A DNA stretch of 64,000 bases. Source: Morella rubra (Eukaryota; Streptophyta; Magnoliopsida; Fagales; Myricaceae). Of the stretch, positions 26,046 to 38,886 are shown piece by piece (position 1 is the first letter of the stretch; every line of letters starts with the position of its first letter). The stretch lies in contig RXIC02000479.1 of the NCBI GenBank assembly GCA_003952965.2, forward strand, positions 62,001-126,000. Direction: 5' to 3'. A model generated the notes under the pieces. The model saw only the letters and a program-made list of their open reading frames with translations. It did not search any database and was not told where the DNA came from. The translations under genes were made by a program, and so were the position numbers.

Positions 26046-29000
26046 AGTTTCTTCCAAACATGACCAAAGGGCTTGAGTAACTTCATTTGTAAGATATTTT
26101 GGTGTCGACGTTCAATTAATGATGATTATTATATAATGTGACTGTTCATGTTTTATTTTATAGGAGCTTAATTATTAATTACTACTTTCGAATCCACTAA
26201 TTAAAGGACCCCATCATGAGTACAAGCTAAGTGGTCAACTGTTTTTTTTTCTATTCGATGAGAAATGTGTACGATTGGTAAGCCAAATAAAACAAGAGGG
26301 AGATGCTCCCTAATGGTGGTTGAGAAAGCTTACGAGTTTGGCTTCTCATTGATGGAGACATGTACAGGCCTACAGCTAGCGTTTGATAGTTTCATTTGTT
26401 TATAGTCGATATTAATTGCAGCAGCATAAATGATTATTTGTAGATGCAAGATTATGGCTGCATTATTGTTCTTGATCTTGCTAGTTTGCTTAAAGAATTT
26501 CAGATTGGGTCATTTGTCTACCAATTGATCTTCGGGTACTGATTCTCAAATGCCCTAAATATGTACCTTCCAAATTGTTTTACGGGCTAGTTTCCAAGAA
26601 CATAACTAGTGGAAAGGATATAAAGTGGAATGCTCTATTGATTTAGTTACGCACCGATGCTTCATTAGAATACTCGATCTTTTTCTTCGTCTTGATCTTC
26701 CCCCGATCATGCTTAATAATTATTACTCTTTTTGTTAATTTTTCCCCCTTCCCCTAGAGACCTAGCTACAAAAAAAATAGCGTCCACCTTACATTATGCA
26801 GAGGAAAAAGCAGTTCTACCTGTCCTAGTTTGTGAAAGGAATATATAAACTACGGAATAATGAGGGATGATACAAAGGACTTAACCAGAAGAACTTATAC
26901 GTGGTGCTAGCAAGACCCAGAAGGCCAGAACCAAGCCATAAGTTAGTCCCTAATAGCATTAAAAAGTTTAAACTGCAATTTTCTATACTTTATGACGAGG
27001 AATTGTAATCCTTGCAATATAATACTCAAGTGCTTGCAGTTGATAGGTTCAGCATATGATGGATAGACAAATAAGATCTCAATAATTGGATAGACAAGTA
27101 TACTGTGTGTTTATATATTTATATATATAGGTGGCGTTCAATTCGACACCTTTGTTATAGCTGATGTTATTTGTATAAATGGACTTCCTACCTTCCATTG
27201 ACTTCTTTTGGGGTAAGAATTCCATTTACAATTATGGTGTACGAAAAGAACATTTTCTCCTCCTTTTGGCGTGTTTCATACCAAAGATTAATAGATCCCA
27301 TCAGAGCATTAAAGAAGCTAGCTAGATCTGCACCTGGTGACAGTAGACCTACCAACCAACCTAGCTCTTAGTCATATATATGTCGCTCGGAACAAAAAAC
27401 AAAAGGTTAAAAGAAAGCTGGTGGCAGATATAAGTAATCAATGTGAAACTTCATCTGCTCTTGACCTTCCAATGAATTTTACTTTGGAAACCATTCTGCA
27501 GGAAGAAGTTGACAGCTTGTTTATCTAACTAAAGACAGTAGTTTTAGATCCCAGTATTTTCCCTTTTCTTGTTGACGACGTTAAATTTCATTTACACTCC
27601 ATAAATATTTGCGCTATGAAATTAATTAAAAAGCTATTGCAATAATCTTGCAGAAGAAAGAATCCTACGCAAACGAAGAATCGACCGATCACTTAGTTAT
27701 ATATGGATATGTCAACACTAGTCTAAAAGAATGGCACCGTATGTCCACTCCATGAAACCGCAGAAGGCCGGAGGGCCTCACAGAATGCCTTTCTAGGGCA
27801 CAGTACAGGGTTGGCCGAGTTTCGAAGTCAAGCCCCGATGTGACAATCGCCATATATATATATATGACCTCGAATCCACAAGGAATCCCATAAGTACTGT
27901 CTTGCAAGTTGTATGCCCGAATCCAGTTCCCTGAGATAGTGGTGGGAATTTCTTTCCGGTTTGATCTTTGATGTCGTTACTGATGTGAATTGGCTGGTTT
28001 CAATCAAATCCTCCACGATGTGTTTCAATCTGTAGCTCAAACTCTAGTGCGCCTCAGAAACTTCTTCTCATAATATTTTATAGGAACGTCGCAACCATAA
28101 ATTTACCATGCTAGCTATTTCGTAATTTCCTGGCGCTGTATCCACTTGATCCGTAATGATCTGTACGTATACGTACTAATTGGTACATGACGCTTTTTTC
28201 CCGCCTATATTCTGCCTTTTAGTATTCTACTTGCTCAACTCAAACCCAGGAAGCAACTTACTTGGAAAAACCCGTCTCCACATGTAAAGCAAGAGATTGG
28301 TTTTATACTGCCAGTACGGTTAATTGTGTATGGATTCGATCCTACAGTACTATATACTTCACTTCATTTTAATACATTACCTTACATACCCAAGAAAAAT
28401 AAAAAAAAATAAATCAAGACTTAGCCTAGCTACTGAAGATATCATTGAAGTTGCTGCATTTGGAGATGTAAGAAAAAGGGACAGAGAGGGGAGTGAAGGA
28501 TGCGTTGTTCTTGATCATAGCCTTTATTGGTTCCATATTCTGAAATCATATTATATACTCCTTGATTATAAAGGTCTGTCGTTATCATGAAAAATAATCT
28601 TTAGAATTACCAAAAAAATCCAACAATATCTTTGGTTAATTAGCTAGGCTTATTCCTAGTCTAGCTCCATCTTATATATATTAATCACTAATGGGCATGA
28701 ATAAATTAACAAAGGTTATTCCCTGTGCATGCGATTGGTTTAAGAGAAGATCAGAGAAACGCCGGGGCATTCAATTCCACAGCATATAGAGATACCTTTT
28801 GGTATGAGAGACAGCATATAGTAATTGGTATATATGAATATGTTGTTTAGATCGTTTTCATGTATGGTTTTCTAGCCCACAAAAAGAACCTGGAATATTT
28901 CCTGAAGAGTTCTCATTCATCAGCATTTTAGCAATGGGACAACATTGTGCGCGCGTGGTTCCTTCTTGTGATAGTGAATTGTCATTTTCTCTCGTGCAGA

Positions 29001-29622
29001 ATGCTGTAGGTGGAAAAGGCGAAGTTGAAGACATTTTGCTCTCTAGACTACAGAGAGCAATTCATATACGTAAAGTAAGGTAATAAATGCCGCCAAAAAG
29101 ATTAGAAACTAAAAGACAAAGAGGATATGAATGAGAAAAGAGTAGAAGACAACGCCGACCCACTAGATTTGAGGAAAGCCACCAGTTTCGAGCATTTAAA
29201 TTCTAGCTAGTCGTTTAGAACAAAATCGAAATCTGAGGAAAACCACCCGTTTTGTGCATTCGCATTTTGACAAAGAAAAGGGCATGAATTAGATGCGCTC
29301 GATGAGATATTGTACTGCAATTTGCGATTCTCAGTGATAAAGAAGACGGAATATTGTAGAAATTATGTCTTGCAAAGGGCTAGCTATTGGAAAAACTTGA
29401 AAATTTGGAGCTGAAATGTCGAACGCGTATGTTAACTAATTATCAAACAGCAGTTACTCCTAGCGAGTACTGACTTCAGTTCGTCGTAGTTTTCAATCTG
29501 AATATCAGATCCCTCAAAACACGCGTACGTTCTACATGTGTTGCTGCATACAAGCTACGCACTTGGAATTAACATTTGGATTAATAGGGCCAATCACAGA
29601 CATAGATCATATGTATGTATAT

Positions 29623-29666
<44 letters not shown>
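29623..29666. repeat. Compound (TA)n(TG)n microsatellite
   Basis: A TA run is followed directly by about 13 TG units. It is a simple-sequence repeat with high expected length variation. Confidence 0.9.
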
Positions 29667-29812
29667 GCCGCACTGATTTATAGGAACTTAAAACCTCCAT
29701 ATACTTTCAAGCACATTAACCCTGCTCGTATTTCCTTTGGAAGGGGGCCAAAGAAATGTCTCCACCTGCTGTCAATAATCTTTTTCCGATGGTGGCACAT
29801 AGAAATTACATG

Positions 29813-29814
29813 AG

Positions 29815-29852
<38 letters not shown>

Positions 29853-29863
29853 GAGAGAGAGAG
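29813..29863. repeat. (GA)n microsatellite
   Basis: About 25 GA units with one GG interruption near the middle. Confidence 0.9.
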
Positions 29864-32280
29864 GAGGCCAGCTTATATTCTTAAGGACTTTTGTGTATTT
29901 ATTTGTTGCACAATTTGATTAGTGTTTTATATAAAGCAGCTAGCTAGCGTACGTCATTATCATGACAAGAAATAACAATGTTTTCACGATGTATCTTTAG
30001 AGAAAAAAAAAAACAATTGAATATATACCAAACGGCTCGATCCTTTGGTTACGCTAGCTACTTATTCCACGTCTTTTTCCTATCTCTTACCAATCACTGA
30101 AGAATATAGTTACAAATTAATATCCAAGATCAATTAGCATTGGGCTATTGCTTTTTAAAAGGGCGGGTTAAAAGAAAACTGCCCAATCAGGGCAGCCCAG
30201 AATGCAGATTAGAATTTTAATCATAAACGGCCTATTATATTATCGAATTTTAATTGACGATCGATCGAGAACAGTAGGGCATGCTAATTGGAGGAATTGG
30301 AAAAAGCCCAAGTTGAAGATATATACCTAGCTACTATACGTATAATATGAATGCCCAACTAGCTAGTTGAAGCCTGAAGGTACGGTCTTCTATTGAAATT
30401 AATTAATTAATTACTATCCAATGAAGGACATGCATGCAGCACTCATCTTGTACGAACAATATGGGTCAAACCCTAATGCAGAAAGTGGGTACTAGTGGTA
30501 AATTCGTCAAGATCAAGAGAATGTGTCAGCCCGAATAGATTTGCTTTAAAAAAGAAGATAAAGAAGAGACGTATTATAATCAACCCAATAAATGCTTGTA
30601 CGAAAAACTAAATTGTTTAGAGCCTTTTATTGGCCATAAGATTTTTTCAACTATTTATTAAGATTTAAAATTTGTACAAGCAGGATCACTTTGATCAGAA
30701 TACTGTAATCAGTACTTTTTGTCCCACATAAAACACCGTAAATTCCTAAAATATTAAATTAAATACATATCATAGACTTGCCAACCATTTTTTATTTCAT
30801 TTTTAAAAAGGAAAAATGTACAAAATAATTAGTCTTTTATAACTTAAAGCAAAGAAAATTATTTTTATTCTAGGGTTTTCAAGAAGTGTTCAAAATAAAT
30901 TGAAAAACTTTAGAATTAATTTCGGGGGTTTAATATTATAGAAGTATGTTACCTTTTATATTTCGAGTCTTGAACATAGCTTTGATTCCAATCATAAGCG
31001 CGTTTACAGCGATGGATGCCACAGAAAATGATTCGTTATGTGTCATAATTGTGTCATCTTTTATTACATATACTAATAACATATATATAATATGTGGGTA
31101 TTTCTATTTATTTTTATCACCATAAGATTGAACTAATTAATTCTTTAAAAACAAATGGTACTGTACATTTCATAATCTGCAATTTGTTTGAATGCTTTGC
31201 ATCTTACAAACAGACCCTATGATTTGTATCATGAAATGTTTATTCAGGTCTGAAAATAATTTATTTTAAGGACTTTCTCTTCTATGCACAATAGGTGGTG
31301 CCCGTGCCTCTTCGAAAATATAAGGTGTTGGAAACTCCAACTATTGATTTTGATATCTATATTTTTCCCAATTTGTTGCTATAGATTTTAATGTTTTGTG
31401 TCCATTCAAGCAAAGATAAATTACAATCGTGGATCTAAAAATATGGCTAAAACTGTTTTTAAGATGTTGGCGGTAGGGAAAGGAGTAGTCATAGCTTCCA
31501 TCATCCTCGTCGGTATTTACAAGTCACCACTTATAGTTGGCCACTTTACACTCAATCATTCTGGATAACAGTTACATCCTTTATATTGTTGCAGCAGTGA
31601 ACACAAAGTTAACTGTTGTCGGATGTTATATTTCACTTTAAAAATGTATATTTGTAAATTTTTTATATTTTTTATTTTTGAATGTTATCATTAAGTCAAT
31701 TTTGAGTAAAAAAAAAAAAAACAAGAAAGATAGGTGTATCATTACATCTCAGTGTTTTATAATTGCCAAATGTCAAGCTTGATTTCTTCGCCTCTAATAT
31801 GTATGTCTCATCTATTTCGTGATCAAGAAATTTAATAAAAAAAATATATGTAGTGCAAAATTAAAAGATCAGATGGAAAGAAAAAGAAAAATAATATAAA
31901 GAGACGAAAATTTAAATGGTTTAATTTAGAAAATTTACATTCATAAGATTTTACATTATGAGTTTATATAAAATAAAAGTTAAAAGTTACATTGTATCAT
32001 AGAGTGATTTTTGAATTAGATCAATAAAAATTGGAGATAATTTACAAGGCCTCTGTTTCTTTTCTTTTTCTTGTTTTGTTGCTCAACTGTGAAGCCTCGT
32101 TGAAAGAGAGAGAGGAGTAAGGACACCCTACGGAGGCAAGAGGGTCGTAACATGTGCGGAAACGGCCGTTAGCGGTTTCGGTTCCGCTTGGCCGCAATCC
32201 CAAACGGCGACTGTCTCTCTTGCCCATCGTGGGACCCACCTCCCTTCCCTTTCTGTTAAAAAAGATTAACTTAATTTTTA

Positions 32281-33320
32281 TGCATTATAAATCAATATAT
32301 TAACACAATGCTCTCTCTCACACAACAGCGAATATAAGCAGAACCAAAAGAGAGAGAGAGAGAGAGAGGGAGTGAGAATCTGAGCGAGAGGGAGGGAGAG
32401 AGAGCAATTGGGGTTGTGATTCAGAGAGAAGCAAGAAGAAGAAGAAGGAGAAAAAACTAACATTTTCTTATACAATCCCGTAAGTTTTTTGTTACATCTC
32501 TTTCTGTATAGATTTTTTTTTTCTTTTTTTATGAAATCCTGAGCTTTTCGGGTATTCGTAATTTATACAATCTCAGGTGAAGGAAAGGGGAAAGAATCTA
32601 TTATCAGTAAATGGAAATTCTAGATGGATCTAGTGTTTTGAGTTTCTCTACGGGAGGTTCATACTTCATGCTTACAGATTTGGTAAATTGTATATAGCAT
32701 TTTGAGTACAGTCTAGCACGTTGATTGATTCTCAAATTTCTATATGTTTCTCTTTTTTCCTTTTTTGTTTTTCCATTTCTTCGATGGTATTCTCCTGAGA
32801 TCGAACACGGGTAATTCTCATTTTTAGGTCTCGATAATCTGCAGCTCTATTATTCTGTCTTTTACCTTCAATTCTGATTGTGTTGCTAGTTATAGACCAG
32901 TATCAAACTTTGATGACCGTAAATATGTTTCCGAGTTATAGTACATTGCATGCATGTGGTCTTTATGGTGATAAATTTCGATTGATTGAGATGGTTCAAG
33001 GATTCGTGTGCATGTGCCTTTTGTTGGTTTAATTGGAAGGCGAACTGATAAAGATTGCTTAAGGGTTTGTGTTTGATGTTTCTCTTTGTGTGATATTTGC
33101 TGAATTTATTGCCGAATCTTCTTTTTGATGTAAAATAGATGTAGATGGTTTCTTGATTTACTTCAAAGATAACATTTTTAGTCTATGGGTATTTTTGTTT
33201 GTGGAATAACTGTGGAACACATGAATCTCCCATTTTATCAACTGATCTTGTGATTTTTGATTTTAATGGTAAGAAAGGGCGTTTTCTTTTGGTAGGTTGG
33301 ATTGGAAAATTTCCGTTAAC
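32281..33320 (+). promoter_or_regulatory. Promoter, leader exon and leader intron of the F-box/kelch gene
   Basis: A TATAAATC at about 32286 would set transcription start near 32315. The leader is GA-rich (32351-32400). A donor CCC|GTAAGT at 32480 and acceptor TTTTGGTAG ending at 33295 frame an 816-bp leader intron, so the second exon starts 25 bases before the ATG. Large leader introns often raise expression in plants; whether this one does is not shown. Confidence 0.6.
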
Positions 33321-34649
33321 ATGTTGGAGGCTCCATCATATCTCGTGTCACGGGACTTGCCAAGTTCGTGTGAGCAAGAGAGCAAGTGGATTTATAATAC
33401 TTTCCGTGTGATTGAGCTATCAAACAGCAAGCGCCGCTTGGAAGAAGGAGAAGATCTTGCAGTGAGAAAGTCATGCAAGGTATCAGATGCTCATGAGGGA
33501 GAGGGACCAATGAAGGGTTTTCCTGAGATCTCTCTTGTCCAAGCTGACCAACCAGATGATGCGAACCACACAGGGGATCAGTCAGATTCTAGTTCCCTCA
33601 TCCACCAACTTGGTCGTGACATATCAATAAAGTGTCTTCTCCAGAGCTCTAGGTCTGATTATGGCTCAATCGCCTCTCTGAATCAGAGCTTTCAGTCCCT
33701 AATCAGGAGTGGGGAACTGTATAGACTGAGGCGGAAAATGGGTATCATAGAACATTGGGTTTACTTCTCTTGCAGCCTCCTTGAATGGGAGGCATTTGAT
33801 CCAAGTCGTCGCCGGTGGATGCATTTGCCTAGAATGCCTTCAAATGAATGTTTCATGTGTTCTGACAAGGAGTCGTTGGCTGTTGGTACCCAACTTCTTG
33901 TTTTTGGAAAGGAAATAACATCCCATGTTATTTATAGATATAGCATTCTGACAAACACGTGGTCATCCGGCATGAGGATGAATACATCCAGGTGCTTGTT
34001 CGGTTCTGCCAGTCTTGGGGAAATCGCAATTCTAGCTGGCGGTTGTGATCCACTTGGCAATATCCTAAATTCGGCTGAGCTTTATAACTCAGAAACAGAA
34101 ACTTGGCTGGATCTTCCGAGCATGAATAAAGCGAGAAAAATGTGTTCGGGGGTATTTATGGATGGAAAATTTTATGTTCTTGGCGGAATTGGAGTGGGCA
34201 ACCCAAAATCGCTTACCTGTGGTGAGGTTTATGATCCAAAGACAGGGACATGGACCGTGATCCCTAATATGTTCCCTGGACGAAATGGAGGACCCGGAGT
34301 GACTGAGGCACCTGCTGCTGCTGAGGCACCTCCTCTGGTTGCTGTTGTGGATAATGTTCTCTATGCAGCAGATTATGCACAGAAGGAGGTGAGGAGATAT
34401 GAGAAAGACGGGAATTTGTGGGTCACAGTTGGGAGATTGCCTGAGCAGGCAGTCTCAATGAATGGTTGGGGGTTAGCATTTAGGGCTTGTGGAGATCGGC
34501 TAATTGTTATAGGCGGACCTAGAACTTTAGGTGGAGGGATCATTGAGCTAAATTCTTGGGTCCCTGATGGAAACCCCCCTCAATGGGACCTGCTAGCCAG
34601 AAAGCAATCCGGAAGTTTTGTGTATAATTGCGCTGTGATGGGATGCTGA
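33321..34649 (+). CDS. F-box/kelch-repeat protein (At1g74510/SKIP11-like)
   Basis: A single coding exon of 442 residues. The start MLEAPSYLVSRDLPSSCEQE matches the family's conserved N-terminus; the in-frame TTG 24 bases earlier (33297) is not a start. An F-box-like segment lies at about 91-137 (LGRDISIKCLLQSSRSDYGS). It is followed from about 190 by kelch repeats, with blade signatures such as ILAGGCDPLG and FYVLGGIGVG and the paired TW/TETW pattern. The F-box should contact an ASK1-type adaptor in an SCF E3 ubiquitin ligase while the kelch propeller binds the substrate, which is unknown. Length agrees with the Arabidopsis relatives (about 450-470 residues). A short Ala/Glu/Pro repeat (TEAPAAAEAPP) interrupts the propeller near residue 333. 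The gene looks intact. Confidence 0.93.
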   Translation: MLEAPSYLVSRDLPSSCEQESKWIYNTFRVIELSNSKRRLEEGEDLAVRKSCKVSDAHEGEGPMKGFPEISLVQADQPDDANHTGDQSDSSSLIHQLGRDISIKCLLQSSRSDYGSIASLNQSFQSLIRSGELYRLRRKMGIIEHWVYFSCSLLEWEAFDPSRRRWMHLPRMPSNECFMCSDKESLAVGTQLLVFGKEITSHVIYRYSILTNTWSSGMRMNTSRCLFGSASLGEIAILAGGCDPLGNILNSAELYNSETETWLDLPSMNKARKMCSGVFMDGKFYVLGGIGVGNPKSLTCGEVYDPKTGTWTVIPNMFPGRNGGPGVTEAPAAAEAPPLVAVVDNVLYAADYAQKEVRRYEKDGNLWVTVGRLPEQAVSMNGWGLAFRACGDRLIVIGGPRTLGGGIIELNSWVPDGNPPQWDLLARKQSGSFVYNCAVMGC

Positions 34650-35230
34650 GGGATCTGGTTTAGGTGATACTGGTATTTGGAGTCCTTTCTAGGTGGAATT
34701 TACAGTCTTCACTTTTCAAGGAGATGGGATTCCAGCTTGTGGGTAATCTCTGCCCTCCTTTTTTGGGAATATTTCAGGTTCAAATTAGAGTCATAGATAC
34801 TTTCTTAGAAGGAGGTCTGGAGTTGTACTTTCCTTCTTTTTAATCTCTCTTTCCTTTTTATAATTTCTTTGCTACTTTTCCGTTCTTTCTTCTTTACCAT
34901 CAGAGGTCTTCAAAGGTTGGCATCATGTAGATCAGGCACAGGTGAATAATCTGAAGTCCTGGTACATGTTTTAGGTTGTGATGACTATTTGCATAAGCTG
35001 TACTGAAGCAGTGCGGAATTGTGTATTTGTTAATCGATTCTCATTTGCTTTACCTTTTGTTGCAGAGATTGATGCCCAAATCATATTTATATTAAGATAT
35101 CCACCACCAACCCCCACCCCCCCACCCCCAAAAAAAAAAAAAAAACCGAAAAGAAGGGAAGGGTAAAAACAGAAGAAACAAGAGGAAAAGAAACAGCGGC
35201 CTTTGTAGCATTTAAATTATATGTTCATAA
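34650..35230 (+). other. 3' untranslated region of the F-box/kelch gene and trailing sequence
   Basis: T-rich sequence after the stop, with a C-rich then A-rich simple run at about 35100-35146. Short open frames here have no features. The poly-A site is not certain. Confidence 0.45.
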
Positions 35231-38200
35231 TATGTGCTGTTCTATGGTTAGGTTTTTATACTCATTGATGACTGTATATAAGTCGCCGTGCCCTTGTACT
35301 AATACAACTGGCGGTATGTCTGCTGATCTAGCTGAACTAGTGATTGTTTGTTACTTTGAAATGTCTGCCATGGCATTTCGCTTTTACCAAGAGAGGTGTA
35401 AGCTCAGATTGTTCAGTGTTAGGAGGCATATAAGAGTATATAATAGTCTGGGTATCACTGAACTTAGAAGGGATGAAATAACACAATTGCATTTTGAAAT
35501 ACAGACAAGCTCTTTGGTTCCCAAATAGATGTTTGCTGCTCTGCATTTATTAACTGATAAGAAAAATATACTGAAACAGTCAGATTGTGGTTGAGTCAGG
35601 AATCATAAGCTAGCACAACAAAATCTTGATGAAAACAAATAATTTGATGCTGTAGTGTAAGAACAACATTTCATAGTTATCAACTCGTGAATCAGGTAAT
35701 TTTCAGAGCCTCCTGTCTTTTGTGTTTCATGGCCGGATGCATGGGAAGGGCTTCTTTGACTATGCCTTGTCTTAAGCACTTAGTGCTAGCAAGTTCCCAT
35801 TTTAAGATCATGGAGCTAGTACACCCCCTTCCCCTCCCCCGCTTCTCCCTCCTCTTTTTCGTCAATTTGTAACTAAATTATACAGTATGCTAAGTTCTCA
35901 ATTATATTCTTTGAAAAACTGTCGACATTTGTTGATGTTGCTATTGATACCGTGCATCTCACTTTAAAGACACCCCAATGCGTGGAAATAAGGTTGTCGA
36001 ATTTATCTGTTCTTTACAATTCTACAATAAGAGTGTAAACTGAAGGTTATTTTGGATCTTAACATGGACAGAGGGATGTTTCCAGAAGCAGCAAATTAAA
36101 CCTTAATCCTAGTAACTATATTTTACCCACGTGACCGTCAGATACAAGCTGCATGGAATCTACCTCAAATGTGAATAATGTTAAAAGAGTCAGGTATTCT
36201 GCAGGGTGAGGAGGGAAAATGAAGGAGACCCCTTAGTTGCCAATTTTTATCTTACAGGTTTTGAAAATCAAGATGTATCCAAGAATGTCCAGGTAAATGA
36301 ATTTTGTTGTTACTGATCTAAACTTCATTAGGTACGACACGTTTATATTTCTTGGACATGTGTACCTCGGCTCTGCCATTTGTTTCACACAACAACTATA
36401 AACCCGAAATTTGGTTCAATGCAACTGAGGTGTTGGCTTTTTGTGCAAATGAGATCAGAAAAGGCCAAGGGGGGGAAAGTCGTCTAGTCTCAATGAAAGC
36501 TGACAGGTCTCTTGATTTGTTGATAGTGGTCTTTTGCCCATTGCACTGGTATTTACGGATGTCTGTAAACGCCTGTGTTCTATATAGCTTTCCTGCATGT
36601 ATTAGAGAATTTGTTTGTTGGATCTTGCCCAATAGTTTTGTAACTGGTCTTACTTAAATTGACTACTTGTGGTCGAGCCTTTAGAATTCATGGGTCTCGA
36701 AATCAGACGAAAATCCTCTCTAATTGTTGTTTGAATTGAACCGGAGAGAGAACGACATTTTGATAATGAATACGGGAAATATTGAAAGCTATAGGGGTTG
36801 CTATCTCTCTCTTTTCGAAGCAAACAGAGGATCTTGCACCCTTTAATGAAATGGCGATTTCTAGTGAAATATTTGGTTGCATTTCCTTCTCCAGAAAAAA
36901 GAATGCCTGCGATCTTCAATCTCGGCTTACTTCTAGGATTCCCTTTAGGTCCGAGTATGTCAGAACCGTTAGGTAGGGCATGTGTGCACATCCAGAGACA
37001 CAGAAGACTGCTTCTCTGAACAATGGTGTCTAGGCCATTTATGAACCTTTACAACCAAAGAAAAATTATTTCTCTGAAGAAAGAGGTTCATCATTTATCC
37101 ACTAGTGAGTAGTCTTCTCATGCCTTGTCTTGTTTGCTAGGTGGTTGAGTTGAAGTAATGAAACACAGTAGAGCAGAACCAGTTTTTTATTTTTTATTTT
37201 TTATTATTATATGAGTTTTAATTCCATGAAAAGATGTGGATATGTACAGTGGACTATTTTTTATTCTCTTTTATAATCCTTAATAAATGCATTTTATTAT
37301 AATGTGTTTGGACAAAATAATGCTCCAAACGGATTGCCTATTGTTTGTTGAGAGACATTTGACTATTTTCCAATGGATGGCAAATGATTATGCAGTGTAC
37401 CAGCATTTATTTTTATCTACTTGTTGTTTTCCCTATTTTCCCCTGGCCCCAATGGAGGGTCAGATTCGTACTGCATCATAATGCCAACCCACCGAAGCAT
37501 CAAACAACCTTTCTAGCAACTAGCAAGTACAGCCTGGGGGGTCAGCAACACTGTTGGTCCTATTCCCTGCAAAAAGAAAATGAATAAATCTTTGTTGGAG
37601 CTAACCCAAAAAAAAAAAAAAAAAGTACAATTATGCGACCATAGACCACATATTATCATGTGTCACACTAATCAATAGCACGAACCCCACAGGGAGAGAT
37701 ACCGTTACCGTCCTCACGTCTGACTGTTAAAACTTTTTTCTAAATGCCATGGTACTTCCTTTTGTACTTTTCTTTCTTCCCCCGTAGCCTTAAAGGTCTC
37801 TCTGTCCCCCTTTTTCTTTTTTTTTTTTTTTTTCTTTTTCTCTTAATATCCAACGAGCGGTCGTATATACTTGTATTATTATTCTTTAATTAAAAAAAGA
37901 GAGAGTAGAGGTGAAAACGACACTCCAACCTTAGCACAACTTGGACGGCAATTTCTCAAGGCTAAAAAACGACAGAGAAAAATGCAGGTGCTAAAATGGG
38001 AAAGTTTTATGCTTTTTTTTTTTTTTTTTTTCTAGTCCTTTGTGGTACGAACACTACTGAAAGAGATAATGTATGAAAATGCCTCTCACTTCATGATTCA
38101 AAGTGGTCCACATTGTAAAAGCCTAGCTATTGTTCCAACCATAAAGCATATATAATTTAAATTTTAGCCGACCCATAAGCCTATGAGAGTTTATTAAAGA

Positions 38201-38874
38201 GAATAGTTGTCTTCGTCTTCCCCTTTTTTCTTTTCTTCATCTTATCTGGTGCTTAAATTTGATTTGAAGGCTAGAATGTACACATGCCGGCGACCAAAAT
38301 ATTGTTACTTTTTTTATTTTTTATTTTTATAGAATAAAACACCATAGACATCGCAATCAGCACTAGTAGTCTATTCTTTGAATTATTTGTATAGGAATCT
38401 GCTCAAATCTCACTCAATCACGATTAAACTGACAAAATTATTTTATTTTTTTTAAAATACCCGAAAATTAAATAGTCCACTTTTTGTTTTTTTTTTGTTT
38501 TTTATTTTTACGTATAGGTAATCCAATCCAATGGCCTATTTGATGGGCCCATATTTCATTATGAAAACTAGTCATAATGGGCTGAGATTCTCGAAGCCTA
38601 CTTGCGTGGTTTAGTCAATAATGAGAAAAGGATCTAAGCCCAATTTTTTGGGTACGGTTCAGTGATCCAAGCCCAAGTTGCTTCCTTCATTTCGGTCTCG
38701 ATTGAACTTATCGGAAAAGACGTGCCCGCTAGGCCTCATCTTTGGTCCGGGATCGAACTGATCCGAAAAGTCGCTCGATAGTCGATAGCCCCTCCGTGGA
38801 AGCAAAGAACCAATCAAAACCCTAAAATACCCTCACTCTACGTTCAAACATTTCCGACCCGCACCAGATACCGA
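35231..38874. other. Intergenic spacer
   Basis: No supportable gene. Contents worth naming are a less AT-rich patch at about 36656-37020, an A17-type run after GGAGCTAACCC near 37608-37624 (possible retroposon tail, no duplication found), and several T-rich runs near 37815-37840 and 38013-38032. The last 250 bases are probably promoter and leader of the next gene. Confidence 0.45.
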
Positions 38875-38883
38875 ATGGCTTAG
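38875..38883 (+). promoter_or_regulatory. Minimal upstream ORF before the MAG2 start codon
   Basis: ATG GCT TAG encodes Met-Ala-stop and ends three bases before the main ATG at 38887, in the same frame. If the leader includes it, ribosomes would meet this start first, and its stop is so close that reinitiation at the main ATG would be constrained. The main ATG has the better context (ACCATGG). Confidence 0.6.
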
Positions 38884-38886
38884 ACC

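Larger units (their letters stand above)
23746..32280. other. Long gene-poor spacer
   Basis: About 8.5 kb of AT-rich DNA. Open frames are short and show no recognisable domains, including 23981-24196 (minus), 24248-24574 (minus), 27337-27528 and 27689-28040 (minus). Contained small features are a perfect hairpin at 26010-26045 and microsatellites at 29623-29666 and 29813-29863. No tRNA or known microRNA was recognised. A distal regulatory role for the flanking genes is possible but not shown. Confidence 0.5.

Noticed and set aside
27689..28040. Overlapping minus-strand frames as a possible gene fragment
   Set aside because: No motif, no splice context and an (AT)n run inside; not enough to call a gene.
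33297..33320. N-terminal extension of the F-box/kelch protein
   Set aside because: It would start at TTG directly after a leader-intron acceptor; the family start is the ATG at 33321.
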